Source: Cellulomonas sp. S1-8
GTDB lineage: Bacteria > Actinomycetota > Actinomycetes > Actinomycetales > Cellulomonadaceae
Assembly: GCF_026184235.1 (NCBI RefSeq)
Contig: NZ_CP110806.1
Span: forward strand, 4,154,001 to 4,218,000
Length of the DNA: 64,000 bases
Direction of reading: 5' to 3'
Below are positions 25,071 to 34,789 of this stretch, in pieces. Numbering within the stretch: the first letter of the stretch is position 1; each line of letters begins with the position of its first letter. Under the pieces are notes generated by a model that was given only the letters and a program-made list of their open reading frames with translations, was not told where the DNA came from and did no database searches. The position numbers and the translations under genes were made by a program.

Positions 25071-25907
25071 CTAAGGGCGGCCGGGCACCCTTTCGTCCGG
25101 TTCGCCCACATCTGTGGATAACCCTGTGCTTGACGTCGAACCTTCCCCAGCTTCAACCCTGGGGAAAACACCCGACACGCGCCCGGCCCCCACCACCCGG
25201 TGCGCCAGCAGCGTCGCCCCGGCCACCGCCGCCGGCATCGTCGCGACCGCCCCACCCGGCACCAGGAAGCACAGCTGCGTCGCAGCCCCGAACCCGATGG
25301 CCTCGCGTCGGTGCGCCCGCAGCAGCCGGTTCCGCTCCGCCCGCGTCAGCCCCCGCGACACCAGCGCGCGCGAGGTGAGCTCGTGCGCCAGCACCCACCC
25401 GGTCAGCGTCAGCCCGGCCAGCCACCCGAGCACCGTCCCGACCAGCGGCACCAGCCCGAGCCCTCCGGCGACGACGGCGACGAGCAGGCCGCGCGTCAGC
25501 AGCGCGAACCCGTCGACGGCCCCGCGCCAGAATCCCGTGTCCCCGGCGGGCACCGTCCCGGTCTCGGTGACCTCGACCGCCTTCCAGATCCGGTCGTAGA
25601 ACGGCTCGCCGACCGTCAGGGTCAGCGCCGTGAACGTCACGACGACGAGCACGACGGCGGCCGCCAGCACCACCGCCTGCGCGGCGAGCAGGGCGGCACG
25701 CTCCCAGACCGGCGTCCAGTCGTCGGCGAACGGCGTCAGCCACTCCGCGATCGGGCCGAGGTTGAGCACGAGCACCCCGATGACCACGACCATCCCGAGG
25801 CCCACGATCGCCGCCGGCACCAGCCCGAGCGCCATCGCCCGCGGTCGCAGCCGCCAGTACCCCCACCCGCGCAGCAGCAGCCGCGCACCATCCAGGACCT
25901 CACGCAT
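25071..25907 (-). CDS. EI24 domain membrane protein (CysZ-like)
   Basis: The 278-residue protein has four to five hydrophobic segments and matches the EI24 family: an early helix pair (ALGLVPAAIVGLGMVVVIGV), the conserved GEPFYDRIWKAVE stretch, and a helix ending with PGGAVATMPAAVAGATLLAHRV. Family members include the sulfate transporter CysZ, but the actinobacterial ones are mostly unassigned. The C-terminal 25 residues are polar and variable. A DnaA-box sequence TGTGGATAA lies in this tail (25113-25121). The gene is a single unit on the minus strand, 28 bases from the next gene upstream. Confidence 0.75.
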   Translation of the reverse strand: MREVLDGARLLLRGWGYWRLRPRAMALGLVPAAIVGLGMVVVIGVLVLNLGPIAEWLTPFADDWTPVWERAALLAAQAVVLAAAVVLVVVTFTALTLTVGEPFYDRIWKAVEVTETGTVPAGDTGFWRGAVDGFALLTRGLLVAVVAGGLGLVPLVGTVLGWLAGLTLTGWVLAHELTSRALVSRGLTRAERNRLLRAHRREAIGFGAATQLCFLVPGGAVATMPAAVAGATLLAHRVVGAGRVSGVFPRVEAGEGSTSSTGLSTDVGEPDERVPGRP

Positions 25908-25934
25908 GAGGCCGCAGCGTAGGCCCCGCAGCGC

Positions 25935-27362
25935 TCACCCGCGCGTCGCGTCCCCGTCCGACGCCCCGCCCGACGCACCCTCGTCCGCCCCGTCCGCCCC
26001 GGCGTCCGCCACCACACCCCGCCGCCCCGACACCCCCCGCGTCACCAGGTACAGCACCACCCCCACCGCCATCAGCACCCCGGCGAGCGCCCAGTGCTGC
26101 CCCTCCTGCCGCGTCAGCAGCACCAGGCACGACGCCACGGCGAGCACGGGCAGGAAGGTCGGCGCACGGAAGTGGTCGTGCTCGACGCGGTCGCGGCGCA
26201 GCACCAGGACGGCGATGTTCGTCGACAAGAACACGAAGAGCAGCAGCAGCACGACGGTCGACGCGAGGTCGACGAGCTCCCCGGTGACGGCCAGGACGAT
26301 CGCGACGAGCGTCGTCACGACGATGGCCACGCCGGGCGTCCGGCGCTTCGGCAGCACCCGTCCCAGCGCTGAGGGCAGCAGCCCGCGCTGCGCCATGCCG
26401 TACGCGAGGCGGCTGGCCATGATCATCGTCAGCAGCGCACCGTTGGCCACGGCGATGAGCGCGATGACGGCGAACAGCCCTGGCGGCACGACCCCGGCGA
26501 CGCGGACGACCTCGAGCAGCGGTCCGGAGGACTCCGCCAGCTGGTCCGGCGCGACGACGGCCGGCGCGACGAACCCGAGCAGCAGGTACACGACGCCGGC
26601 GGTGAGCAGCGCCCCGAACAGCGCCTTCGGGTAGACGCGGGTGACGTCGGTGATCTCCTCGGCGAGGTTCGCGGACGTCTCGAAGCCGACGAACGAGTAG
26701 AACGCGATGAGCGCGGACCCCAGCACGGCGACCCACACACCGGTCTCGGCGGGCGGCTCGAACGCCCCGCCCAGGTCGGCGTCGCCGCGCCCGATCACCC
26801 AGGCGCCCAGCACGATGACGGCGACGAGCCCGGTGGTCTCGATGATCGTCATGACGACGTTGGCGCGCAGCGACTCCTTGATGCCCCACGCGTTGAGCAG
26901 CGCGACGAGGACGAGGAAGACGACGGCGGCGGGCACCTGCGGGACGTCGAGGAACGCCGCCAGGTACTCACCGGTGAACGCCAGCGACAGCCCGGCGACG
27001 CTGACGACGCCCGCGGACAGCATGCAGAACCCGACGAGGAACGCGACGAGCGGGCTGCGGTACGCCTTCTCGGCGTACACCGCGGAGCCCCCGGCCTGCG
27101 GGTACTTGGTGACCAGCTCGGCGTACGAGAACGCGGTGAGCAGCGCCAGGACGAGCGCGATCCCGAACGCCAGCCACACCAGCCCTCCGGCCTGCCCCGC
27201 CATCTCCCCGATCAGCGCGTAGACGCCCGCACCGAGCACGTCCCCGAGGATGAACAGGAACAGCAGCGGCCCGGTGACGGCCCGCCGCAGCGTGGGCTTC
27301 CCGCCCGGCGCCGTCCCGGTCCCGGTCGCATCGCCAGCCCCGCCCGTGGTCTCGCTCGTCAC
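25935..27362 (-). CDS. APC family amino acid permease
   Basis: The 475-residue protein has twelve predicted membrane helices and the APC signature in the first helix (GPLLFLFILGDVLGAGVYALIG), plus the conserved SFVGFETSANLAEE in helix 6. It should import an amino acid, probably with a proton. The start is placed at GTG 27362 (VTSETTGG), just before a short polar N-terminus; a longer frame exists but it runs into unlikely Arg-rich sequence. The C-terminus is Gly/Asp-rich. It is divergent from another APC transporter, so both may share control. Confidence 0.85.
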   Translation of the reverse strand: MTSETTGGAGDATGTGTAPGGKPTLRRAVTGPLLFLFILGDVLGAGVYALIGEMAGQAGGLVWLAFGIALVLALLTAFSYAELVTKYPQAGGSAVYAEKAYRSPLVAFLVGFCMLSAGVVSVAGLSLAFTGEYLAAFLDVPQVPAAVVFLVLVALLNAWGIKESLRANVVMTIIETTGLVAVIVLGAWVIGRGDADLGGAFEPPAETGVWVAVLGSALIAFYSFVGFETSANLAEEITDVTRVYPKALFGALLTAGVVYLLLGFVAPAVVAPDQLAESSGPLLEVVRVAGVVPPGLFAVIALIAVANGALLTMIMASRLAYGMAQRGLLPSALGRVLPKRRTPGVAIVVTTLVAIVLAVTGELVDLASTVVLLLLFVFLSTNIAVLVLRRDRVEHDHFRAPTFLPVLAVASCLVLLTRQEGQHWALAGVLMAVGVVLYLVTRGVSGRRGVVADAGADGADEGASGGASDGDATRG

Positions 27363-27825
27363 GCGCCGATTCTGCGACAGGCCGGTCAGACGTGCGCGGC
27401 GAGCGCGTCGTCGTCCGCCGACGCCCCTCGTCGGCGCCTGCCGTCCCACCCACCGGGACGCCCCGCGATCGAGACCGGCCTGGGTCGTCGTCCGGGGCCC
27501 TGACAACGAGTCAGCCCGGTCTCGACGACCCCCCGTCCCACCCCCTGGGACGACCCGCACCCGGGGCCGCCGACCCAGCACCGAGGCACCCGAACCGGCT
27601 GTTCCGCCCGGAACGCCCCGACCCTAGGGTGACAAGTGCCACCCCGACGGGGGTGCGACGCCGGGGGGTGTGCATGGCGGTCACGGGCGCGACCCTCGGC
27701 ATCGCCGCCCGCGCGCACGCGCCGGACGCGATCCCCTGCCGGCCCGGCCCGGCGCCGAGCGTCCGGTACGGCTCCACCGGTTCCCGCATCGAGACGACGT
27801 CACCCGCGCCGACGCTGGAGGACGC
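27363..27825. other. Divergent promoter region between two APC transporters
   Basis: This 463-base gap contains no gene I can support. It holds a hairpin CTGAC/GTCAG with a 5-base loop (27500-27514), flanked by larger imperfect inverted repeats that include GAGACCGG and CCGGTCTC. Promoters for the minus-strand permease and the plus-strand antiporter must lie here. The repeats resemble the palindromes at 52394-52456 in their GGTCTC core. Confidence 0.45.
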
Positions 27826-29274
27826 ATGAGGACGCACGACCCGGAAGCCCCGGCCGCCGCGCCGGCGAGGATGAGCCTGCCGACCCTCACCGCGATGGTC
27901 GTCGGCGGCATGGTCGGCGCGGGGGTGTTCTCTCTGCCCGCCCGCTTCGGCGTCGCGACGGGCGTGCTGGGCGCCCTCATCGCGTGGGCCCTCGCGGGCA
28001 CCGGCATGCTCATGCTCGCGTTCGTCTTCCAGAACCTCGCGGTGCGCAAGCCGGACCTCGACTCCGGTGTCTTCATCTACGCCAAGGCCGGGTTCGGGGA
28101 CTACGCGGGCTTCGCGTCCGCGATCGGGTTCTGGGCGTCGGCCGTCGCGGGCAACGCCTTCTACTGGGTGTTCATCACCGCGACCCTGGGCACGTTCGTC
28201 GACGCGTTCGGCGACGGGGACACGCTGCCGGCCGTCGCCGTCTCGACCGTCGGGGTGTGGCTGTTCCACTACCTCATCGCGCGCGGCGTGCGGGACGCGG
28301 CCGTCATCAACCGCATCGTCACGGTCTTCAAGGTCCTGCCGATCCTCACGTTCGTCGTCGTCCTGCTGTTCGCGTTCGACGCGGGCGTGCTCGCCGACAA
28401 CGTCTTCGCGTACGACGACCTGGGTGGCCTGACCGAGCAGGTCAAGAACACCATGATCATCACGACGTTCGTCTTCCTCGGCATCGAGGGCGCGAGCGTG
28501 TACTCCCGGTACGCCAGGCGCCGCGAGGACGTCGGCCGCGCGACCGTCCTGGGTTTCCTGTCAGTGCTGTCGGTGTTCGCGCTCGTCACGCTGTCGTCGT
28601 ACGCGGTGCTGCCGCGCGACCAGATCGCCGCGACCCGGCAGCCGTCGATGATCGGGGTGTTCGAGTCCGTCGTCGGGTCGTGGGGCGCGACGTTCATCTC
28701 GGTGGCCGTCGTCGTCTCCGTGCTCGGCGCGTACCTGGCGTGGACGCTCATGGCCGCCGAGGTGATGTACCAGCCGGCGCGCAACGAGGACCTGCCCGAG
28801 GTGCTGGGCCGCGAGAACGCGGTCGGCACGCCCATCACGGCGCTCGTCGTCACGTCGATCGCCGTGCAGGGGCTGCTGGTCCTCACGCTGTTCGTGCGCG
28901 ACGCGCTGAACTTCCTGCTCGACCTGTGCACGAGCCTCGCGATCATCCCGCTCTTCCTCGCCGCCGCGTACGCGCTGAAGATCGCCCTGACGGGCGAGGG
29001 CTACGAGGGCGTCGACCCGCGCACACGACGACGGCAGGCGATCGGCGCCGGCATCGCGACGGGGTACACGCTCGTGCTGTTCGTCGCAGCCGGGCTGCAG
29101 TTCCTGCTGCTGTCGACCGTGATCCTCGCGCCGCTGACCCTGCTGTACGTCAGGGCCCGCCGCGAGCGCGGCAGACGCCTGTTCACCCCGGCGGAGGCGG
29201 TGCTGTGCGCGGTCGTCGTCGTCGCGGCCGTCGTCGGGGTCCTCGGCCTGGCGACGGGCCGGATCGCACTGTGA
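27826..29274 (+). CDS. arcD: Basic amino acid/polyamine antiporter of the ArcD type
   Basis: The 482-residue protein has twelve hydrophobic helices and the APC motif in the first ([22 protein letters not shown]). It resembles arginine:ornithine antiporters (YjdE/ArcD/LysI group), e.g. [21 protein letters not shown] after helix 6. The ATG at 27826 has GGAGG six bases upstream. It is followed by arginine deiminase 34 bases later, which strongly suggests export of ornithine or citrulline in exchange for arginine. Whether the substrate is arginine rather than another basic amino acid is inferred from the neighbour. Confidence 0.78.
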   Translation: MRTHDPEAPAAAPARMSLPTLTAMVVGGMVGAGVFSLPARFGVATGVLGALIAWALAGTGMLMLAFVFQNLAVRKPDLDSGVFIYAKAGFGDYAGFASAIGFWASAVAGNAFYWVFITATLGTFVDAFGDGDTLPAVAVSTVGVWLFHYLIARGVRDAAVINRIVTVFKVLPILTFVVVLLFAFDAGVLADNVFAYDDLGGLTEQVKNTMIITTFVFLGIEGASVYSRYARRREDVGRATVLGFLSVLSVFALVTLSSYAVLPRDQIAATRQPSMIGVFESVVGSWGATFISVAVVVSVLGAYLAWTLMAAEVMYQPARNEDLPEVLGRENAVGTPITALVVTSIAVQGLLVLTLFVRDALNFLLDLCTSLAIIPLFLAAAYALKIALTGEGYEGVDPRTRRRQAIGAGIATGYTLVLFVAAGLQFLLLSTVILAPLTLLYVRARRERGRRLFTPAEAVLCAVVVVAAVVGVLGLATGRIAL

Positions 29275-29308
29275 CGGCCACCTCGCGTCACTCGACGGAA
29301 GGACCAGC

Positions 29309-30562
29309 ATGACCCCGAACGTCTCGGCAGGCTACGGCGTCCACTCGGAGGTCGGCAGGCTGCGCAAGGTGATGGTGTGCCGCCCCGGGCTGGCGCACCG
29401 CCGGCTCACCCCGACCAACAGCGACGCGCTGCTGTTCGACGACGTCCTGTGGGTCGAGAACGCGCAGCGCGACCACGCGGACTTCGTCGACAAGCTGACG
29501 TCCCGGGGCGTCGACGTCGTCGAGCTGCACGACGTCCTCGCCGCGACCCTGCAGGTCCCCGGTGCCCGCGACTGGCTGCTGGACCGCAAGATCGTCCCCG
29601 AGGAGGTCGGGCTCGGGCTGGTCGAGACCACCCGCGCGTACCTGGAGTCCCTGCCGCCCGCGCGGCTCGCCGAGCTGCTCATCGGCGGCCTGGCGACCAC
29701 GGACCTGCCCGAGGACTTCCGTACCCCCGCCATCGGGCTGGCCCGCGAGTCCACCGGCGCCCGCGAGTACCTCATGCCCCCGCTGCCCAACACCCTCTAC
29801 ACGCGCGACACCACGTGCTGGCTGTACGGCGGCGTCACGCTCAACCCCCTGTACTGGCCGGCGCGCCACGACGAGACGCTGATCTACCAGGCGATCTACC
29901 TGCACCACCCCGACTACGTCGGCTCGACGGTGTGGTGGGGAGACCCCGGCAAGGAGTGGGGGCAGTCGACGTTCGAGGGCGGCGACATCATGCCCGTCGG
30001 CAACGGCGTCGTCCTCATGGGCATGAGCGAGCGGACGTCGAGGCAGGCGATCACGCAGGTCAGCGCCGCGCTGTTCGCCCAGGGGGCAGCAGAGAAGGTC
30101 GTCGTGGCGGGCATGCCGAAGCTCCGCGCGGCCATGCACCTCGACACGGTGCTCACGTTCGTCGACCGGGACGTCGTCACGCTCTACCCGACGATCATGG
30201 ACGCGGTCCACACGTTCACGCTGCTGCCGTCCGACACGGCCCCGGGCTTCGAGGTCGTCGACGAGGGGTCGGCGCGGTTCACCGACGTCGTCGCGCGCTC
30301 GCTCGGTCTGGACTCGCTGCGCGAGATCGACACCGGCGGCGACGTGTACGAGTCCGAGCGCCAGCAGTGGGACTCCGGCAACAACGCCGTCGCCCTGGAA
30401 CCGGGCGTGGTGTTCACGTACGACCGCAACACCGTGACCAACACGCTGCTGCGCAAGGCCGGCATCGAGGTCGTCACGATCGTCGGGGCCGAGCTGGGCC
30501 GCGGCCGCGGCGGCGGTCACTGCATGACGTGCCCGATCATCCGCGACCCGCTGGACTGGTAG
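29309..30562 (+). CDS. arcA: Arginine deiminase
   Basis: The 417-residue enzyme hydrolyses arginine to citrulline and ammonia. It shows the family landmarks: N-terminal [15 protein letters not shown], the acidic [45 protein letters not shown], and the catalytic Cys in [17 protein letters not shown] at the end. Length is typical. It is in an operon with the antiporter upstream. The other two pathway enzymes, ornithine carbamoyltransferase and carbamate kinase, are not in this window, so ATP production by this route cannot be judged from here. Confidence 0.93.
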   Translation: MTPNVSAGYGVHSEVGRLRKVMVCRPGLAHRRLTPTNSDALLFDDVLWVENAQRDHADFVDKLTSRGVDVVELHDVLAATLQVPGARDWLLDRKIVPEEVGLGLVETTRAYLESLPPARLAELLIGGLATTDLPEDFRTPAIGLARESTGAREYLMPPLPNTLYTRDTTCWLYGGVTLNPLYWPARHDETLIYQAIYLHHPDYVGSTVWWGDPGKEWGQSTFEGGDIMPVGNGVVLMGMSERTSRQAITQVSAALFAQGAAEKVVVAGMPKLRAAMHLDTVLTFVDRDVVTLYPTIMDAVHTFTLLPSDTAPGFEVVDEGSARFTDVVARSLGLDSLREIDTGGDVYESERQQWDSGNNAVALEPGVVFTYDRNTVTNTLLRKAGIEVVTIVGAELGRGRGGGHCMTCPIIRDPLDW

Positions 30563-30602
30563 CCGGGGGTCGCGTGCCGTCCGCAGGGTCCTGATGTTCG
30601 TG

Positions 30603-30638
30603 CTGGTCACCGGTTCGCCGGAAATGTACGGTGACCAG
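30603..30638. promoter_or_regulatory. Perfect 10-bp inverted repeat upstream of the LuxR-type gene
   Basis: CTGGTCACCG (30603-30612) and CGGTGACCAG (30629-30638) are exact reverse complements with a 16-base spacer, 40 bases after arcA and 42 bases before the regulator. It can be an operator with 26-bp half-site spacing or a terminator hairpin of arcA; no T-tract follows, so I favour the operator. Confidence 0.5.
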
Positions 30639-30680
30639 AGAGGCGACACCCGCAGGGGTGCGCAGGTCGGGGGCTCGGCC

Positions 30681-33164
30681 ATGGCAGTCGGAGAGCACAC
30701 CAGCACCGCCACGGGAGTCGCCTCGCGGCGCCCCGACCGCAACGAGATCGTCCGCGCGCGCTGCGTCCGCGCGCTCGACGTCGGGATCACGACGAGCCTC
30801 GTGACGGCCGTCGTGGCACCCGCCGGGTACGGCAAGACGACGCTCCTGCAGCACTGGTCGGCCCGGCACGACGCGCCGACCGTCGTCGTCAACGGCGCGT
30901 CGGACCTGCGGGCCGCCGTCGTCACCGCCCTGACGGGCGAGGCGTCCGACCGCCCCTGCGACCTCACGGACGCGCTCCGGGCAGCGGATCCCCGCACCGT
31001 CCTGGTGGTGGACGACCTCCACGAGCAGCCGACCGACGCCGCGCGCGAGCTGGTCCGCGAGATCGCGACCGACGGCCCGCTCCCGCTCGTGCTCGCCTCC
31101 CGCTACGACCTGCCGATCGCGGCGCACCGCCTGCGCCTGTCCGGCGACCTGACGGACGTGCGCGCGTCGCAGCTCGCCTTCACGCCGCAGGAGGTGCAGG
31201 ACCTGGCGCGGGCGACCGGCCTGCCGGAGCTCGACACGGACGCGGCGGAGCGCCTGGTCACGGTCACGGACGGCTGGGCGGTCGCCGTCCGGCTCGCGCT
31301 GATGTCGGTGGACACGGACCGGGACGTGTCCGCGCAGCTGCGCACGCTGCACCCGTCCGACCTGGACATCGGCGGTTACGTCGTCGAGGAGGTCGTCGCG
31401 CGGCTCGAGCCCGACGTCCGCGACTTCGTGCTGCGGGCGACCACGGACGACGTGATCGAGCCGGCCCTCGCCGACGAGCTGGCGGCCGGCGGCGCGGCCC
31501 TGCTTGACGACTGCGTGGCACGCGGGCTCTTCCTCACCCCCGAGCACCGGCGCGGGCGGACGGCGTACCGCTGGAACCCCCTGTTCGCTGCGCACTGCCG
31601 CGCGCTGGCCGCCCGGCGGCAGCCGTCGGTCGCCCTGCTGCTGCACCGCCGCGTCGCGCTGCACCGCGCGCAGGACGACCCCGCGGTGTCGGTCGAGCAC
31701 GCGCTGCAGGCGCGGGACCGCGAGCTGGCGCGTGCCGTCCTGACCAACCGCTGGCCCGAGCTCGTGCTCAGCGACCGCGGGCAGGACGTCCTCGCGCTCA
31801 CCGAGCAGACGGGCGCGCTGCACGACCTCGGGCTGGAGTTCGCGCACGACGTCGTCCAGGCGCTGCTGCGGGGCGCGCCCCCCGCGCCGCCGGGGTCCGC
31901 GGGGCCGGTGCCGCTCGCGGTCGCCGCCCTCCTGACGGAGACGGACGCCGCCCGGGCGGCGAGCGCCGCCGACGCCGTGCGCACCCATCTGCCGACCGTG
32001 CCGGCCTCGCAGGCCGCGACGCGCGCCCTCCTGCTGTTCGCGCTCGCCGCGTCCGGGTTGGAGCGCACCGACGACCCGGTAGCCGTCGGCGCGCTGCTCG
32101 GCGAGGCCGCCGCCCTGCGCGACGCCCAGCGGCTCCCCGTGCTGGTGGCGGCGTGCCGCGCGCACCGCGCGCTCCTGCTGGTCGCTGGGGGTGCGGTGCG
32201 GGAGGCGGACGCCGTCGCATCGGCCGCCCTGCGCGCGGCCGAGGAGGTGGGCGCGGCGCGTGCGTCCGCGCTCGTGCCGGCGCACCTGACCCGGGCCCTC
32301 GTGGCCCTGTGGCAGGCCCGGCTGCCCGACGTGGGTGTCCACGTCGAGGCCGCGCTCACCGGTCCGCGGTGCGCCCGGCACGCGGCGGTCTGCCGGGTGG
32401 CGGCCGCGCTGCACGCCGACGCCGACCTGGCCGCCGACGTGCCCGGTGCGGCACGGCGGCTGCACGACGCCCGGTTCGTCGGCGGCGACGTCCCCCCGCT
32501 GTGGGCCGACCTGCTCGACGTCGCGGGCGCCGTCGCGGACGCGCTGACCGGGATCGACACCGGTGCGCAGGGCACGCGCGAGGGGCACGAGGCACGGACG
32601 GCCCCGTCCGTCGGGGGCGACCTGCGTGCCGCGTGGGAGGCGGCGCGCCTCGCGGACGCGGGGCTGCGCGTGCCGGCGCGCGCCCTGCTCGACGACCTCT
32701 CCGAGCGCGCGCCGGTCGGCGTGGTGCGTGCCCGGGTGGCGCTCGCCGAGGCCGTGCTCGACCGGCACCACGGTGAGCCGACGCGCGCGCACGCGCGCCT
32801 CGAGGAGGCGCTGACGGACGCGGTGCCGGACGCGCTGGTCCTGCCCTTCCTGCCGTCGGGCACCACCGGACGGGACCTGCTCGTCGCGCACCTCGCGTGG
32901 GGCACGCAGCACGGTGCGACGATCCGGCTCGCTCTGCGGCTCGCTGCCGCCCGGGAGCGCGTGCCTGCCGAGCACCTGACCTCCCGCGAGCGCGAGGTGC
33001 TCCTCTGCCTGCGCGCCGGCATGTCGAGCCGGGAGATCGCCGACGCGCTCGTCGTCTCCGTCAACACCGTCAAGACGCACCAGCGCGGCGTCTACCGCAA
33101 GCTCGACGTCCCCGGCCGCCGCGAGGCCGTGCGCGAGGCGACGGCCCGCGGCCTCCTCGACTGA
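30681..33164 (+). CDS. Large ATP-binding LuxR-family regulator (MalT/LAL type)
   Basis: The 827-residue protein has a Walker A motif near its N-terminus (APAGYGKTTLL, around residue 46), a Walker B (RTVLVVDDLHEQ), a long Ala/Arg/Leu-rich helical middle of the TPR-like kind, and a C-terminal LuxR helix-turn-helix (LTSREREVLLCLRAGMSSRE, then IADALVVSVNTVKTHQR). This is the STAND/MalT arrangement: an ATP-dependent switch that activates transcription. ATG 30681 is chosen; ATG 30627 lies inside the inverted repeat. It follows arcA on the same strand and may control the arc genes; that is inference. Confidence 0.85.
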   Translation: MAVGEHTSTATGVASRRPDRNEIVRARCVRALDVGITTSLVTAVVAPAGYGKTTLLQHWSARHDAPTVVVNGASDLRAAVVTALTGEASDRPCDLTDALRAADPRTVLVVDDLHEQPTDAARELVREIATDGPLPLVLASRYDLPIAAHRLRLSGDLTDVRASQLAFTPQEVQDLARATGLPELDTDAAERLVTVTDGWAVAVRLALMSVDTDRDVSAQLRTLHPSDLDIGGYVVEEVVARLEPDVRDFVLRATTDDVIEPALADELAAGGAALLDDCVARGLFLTPEHRRGRTAYRWNPLFAAHCRALAARRQPSVALLLHRRVALHRAQDDPAVSVEHALQARDRELARAVLTNRWPELVLSDRGQDVLALTEQTGALHDLGLEFAHDVVQALLRGAPPAPPGSAGPVPLAVAALLTETDAARAASAADAVRTHLPTVPASQAATRALLLFALAASGLERTDDPVAVGALLGEAAALRDAQRLPVLVAACRAHRALLLVAGGAVREADAVASAALRAAEEVGAARASALVPAHLTRALVALWQARLPDVGVHVEAALTGPRCARHAAVCRVAAALHADADLAADVPGAARRLHDARFVGGDVPPLWADLLDVAGAVADALTGIDTGAQGTREGHEARTAPSVGGDLRAAWEAARLADAGLRVPARALLDDLSERAPVGVVRARVALAEAVLDRHHGEPTRAHARLEEALTDAVPDALVLPFLPSGTTGRDLLVAHLAWGTQHGATIRLALRLAAARERVPAEHLTSREREVLLCLRAGMSSREIADALVVSVNTVKTHQRGVYRKLDVPGRREAVREATARGLLD

Positions 33165-33171
33165 CCCCGAC

Positions 33172-33414
33172 TCAGCCGAAGAGCGCGTCGCCCCTGCCGG
33201 ACGCGTCCCCGGAGCCCGGCTCCTCGACGGCCTGCAGGTCGACGACGTGCAGGCCCAGGTCGTGCAGGTACGCGACGACGGACGTCAGCGCGGAGCTGTC
33301 GACGACCCGGCAGGACAGCAGGTGCAGGTCGCCCTCCTCCACGACCACCACGTCCTGGAGGGCGAAGGCCGATGCGGCGGGCACCGGGCCGCGAATGCGG
33401 ATGTGGTACAGCAC
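33172..33414 (-). CDS. Small unknown protein, 80 residues
   Basis: The GTG at 33414 is preceded by GGGGGAGGG, a good ribosome binding site. The protein reads MLYHIRIRGPVPAASAFALQ DVVVVEEGDLHLLS with a beta-alpha-beta pattern that recalls a small ACT-like domain, and ends in a polar Gly/Asp tail. It is convergent with the LuxR-type gene, eight bases from its stop. No family assignment is possible by eye. Confidence 0.5.
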   Translation of the reverse strand: MLYHIRIRGPVPAASAFALQDVVVVEEGDLHLLSCRVVDSSALTSVVAYLHDLGLHVVDLQAVEEPGSGDASGRGDALFG

Positions 33415-33459
33415 CGGCCCTCCCCCGAGTCGCCCTTGACGCCGCCCCCGGCGGGACGG

Positions 33460-33864
33460 TCAGCCTGCGACGTTCTCGACGTCGTCGCCGTGCACCGTGA
33501 GCGCCCACAGGACCGCGAACGACAGGGCGATCGCGACGACGGACCACCAGGGGGTGGCGGGCAGCGAGACGAACTGCGCGAGCACGTTGAGCCCGATCAG
33601 CACGATCGCCGTCACGCGCGCCCACGTGGCGCCGTTCATGAGCGCGAAGCCGGTCAGCGCCAGCGCGGCGCCGAGCAGCAGGTGCACCCAGCCCCACGTC
33701 GAGACGTCGACGACCGCGACGCCCTCGGCGCTCCACGACACGACGACGTCGCTGGAGAAGGCGGCGACCGCTCCCGCGATGACGTTCGTGAAGCCGACGA
33801 CGATGAGTGCGAATGCTCCGAACCATGCCCAGCCCACCCAGGCGCTCGGACCTCGTGCCGCCAT
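33460..33864 (-). CDS. DUF7144-like four-helix membrane protein
   Basis: The 134-residue protein has four hydrophobic helices: WVGWAWFGAFALIVVGFTNV, a second after WSAEGVAVVD, LLLGAALALTGFALM and VLIGLNVLAQFVSLP, ending in HGDDVENVAG. The W-rich first helix and the WGWVHLLLG motif match the DUF7144 family of actinobacterial small membrane proteins, whose function is not known. The start is the ATG at 33864; a longer frame exists but carries Arg-rich sequence unlikely to be coding. Confidence 0.65.
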   Translation of the reverse strand: MAARGPSAWVGWAWFGAFALIVVGFTNVIAGAVAAFSSDVVVSWSAEGVAVVDVSTWGWVHLLLGAALALTGFALMNGATWARVTAIVLIGLNVLAQFVSLPATPWWSVVAIALSFAVLWALTVHGDDVENVAG

Positions 33865-34002
33865 GTCGGTCTCCCCCCGGCGTCGCGTCTCCCTCGACCG
33901 CGGCGGTCGCTGCCGCGTGGACCCACGCTCCCGGAGATCGCCGCGCCGTGCCTCACCCGCCGCGGGTGACCGCCGCAGGGTCGTCGGGCCCGCCGGGTGA
34001 GC

Positions 34003-34021
34003 TGCATGCATTCTGCATGCA
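34003..34021. promoter_or_regulatory. Two TGCATGCA palindromes at the vapB promoter
   Basis: TGCATGCA occurs at 34003-34010 and again at 34014-34021, 11 bp apart, i.e. on one face of the helix. A possible -10 TAGACT (34029-34034) ends six bases before the ATG at 34041, so the mRNA looks leaderless. The antitoxin product is expected to bind here. Confidence 0.55.
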
Positions 34022-34040
34022 CTGTCGGTAGACTGCAGGC

Positions 34041-34274
34041 ATGAGCGTGTCACTCACCGTGCGGGACGTCCCCGACGAGGTCCGGGACGAGCTGGCCGCG
34101 CGCGCCGCGCGCAGCGGCCGGTCGCTCCAGGAGTACCTGCGGGCGACGCTCACCGACCTCGCCTCGCGTCCGACGGCGTCCGACGCCGTCGCGCAGGCAC
34201 GCGGGCGCGCGCTCGCCTACCCCGAGGTCAGCGCGCAGCAGATCCTCGACGACCTCGACGCCGGCCGGCGGTGA
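34041..34274 (+). CDS. vapB: FitA/VapB-type ribbon-helix-helix antitoxin
   Basis: The 77-residue protein starts with MSVSLTVRDVPDEVRDELAA and RAARSGRSLQEYLRATL, the strand-helix-helix of FitA-like antitoxins, and ends in a tail that wraps the toxin (ALAYPEVSAQQILDDLDAGRR). There is no ribosome binding site, in line with a leaderless transcript. The stop overlaps the start of the PIN gene (GTGA), so the two are coupled. Confidence 0.85.
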   Translation: MSVSLTVRDVPDEVRDELAARAARSGRSLQEYLRATLTDLASRPTASDAVAQARGRALAYPEVSAQQILDDLDAGRR

Positions 34275-34669
34275 CGGGACTCCTCGTCGTCGACGCCTCG
34301 GCCGTCCTGGCGACCCTGATCGATCCGGGAGACCGCGGCGAGCAGGCCGCCGCGCACCTCGCCGGTGCGCAGCTCGCCGCACCCGACCTGCTCGGCTACG
34401 AGGTGCTGAACGTCCTGCGTCGGCGTCGCGCGTCCGGCCACCTCACGCCCCACCAGGCGACGCTCGCCGTCCGGACGTGGTCCGAGCTGCCGGTCGACCT
34501 GTGGCCCTTGGCGTCGATCCAGCCCGCCGTGTGGCGGCTGGCGCACAACCTCTCGGCGTACGACGCCGCGTACGTCGCACTCGCGACGCACCTCGACGCG
34601 CCGCTGCTCACGGGCGACCACCGGCTCGCGGCGGCCCCCGGCGTGACCTGCGACGTCCTCACCATCTGA
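34271..34669 (+). CDS. vapC: VapC-type PIN-domain toxin
   Basis: The 132-residue protein has the PIN acidic set: D in VVDASAVLATL, E in LLGYEVLNVLRR, D in LSAYDAAYVALA, and D in LLTGDHRLAAA. The length is complete. It starts in the antitoxin stop codon. This is the second intact VapBC module of the window and belongs to a different subfamily from that at 24300 (ribbon-helix-helix antitoxin rather than Phd). Confidence 0.87.
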   Translation: MTGLLVVDASAVLATLIDPGDRGEQAAAHLAGAQLAAPDLLGYEVLNVLRRRRASGHLTPHQATLAVRTWSELPVDLWPLASIQPAVWRLAHNLSAYDAAYVALATHLDAPLLTGDHRLAAAPGVTCDVLTI

Positions 34670-34789
34670 CACCGCACGACCCACCACCCGGGGCCGGGCA
34701 CCCGCACAGGCCACCTGCGCTCGCCGGGGTACGCCAGTGGCCGGCAACACCCTCCTCCCGCGACGATCCTTCATCGCCGGTGCGGCTCG

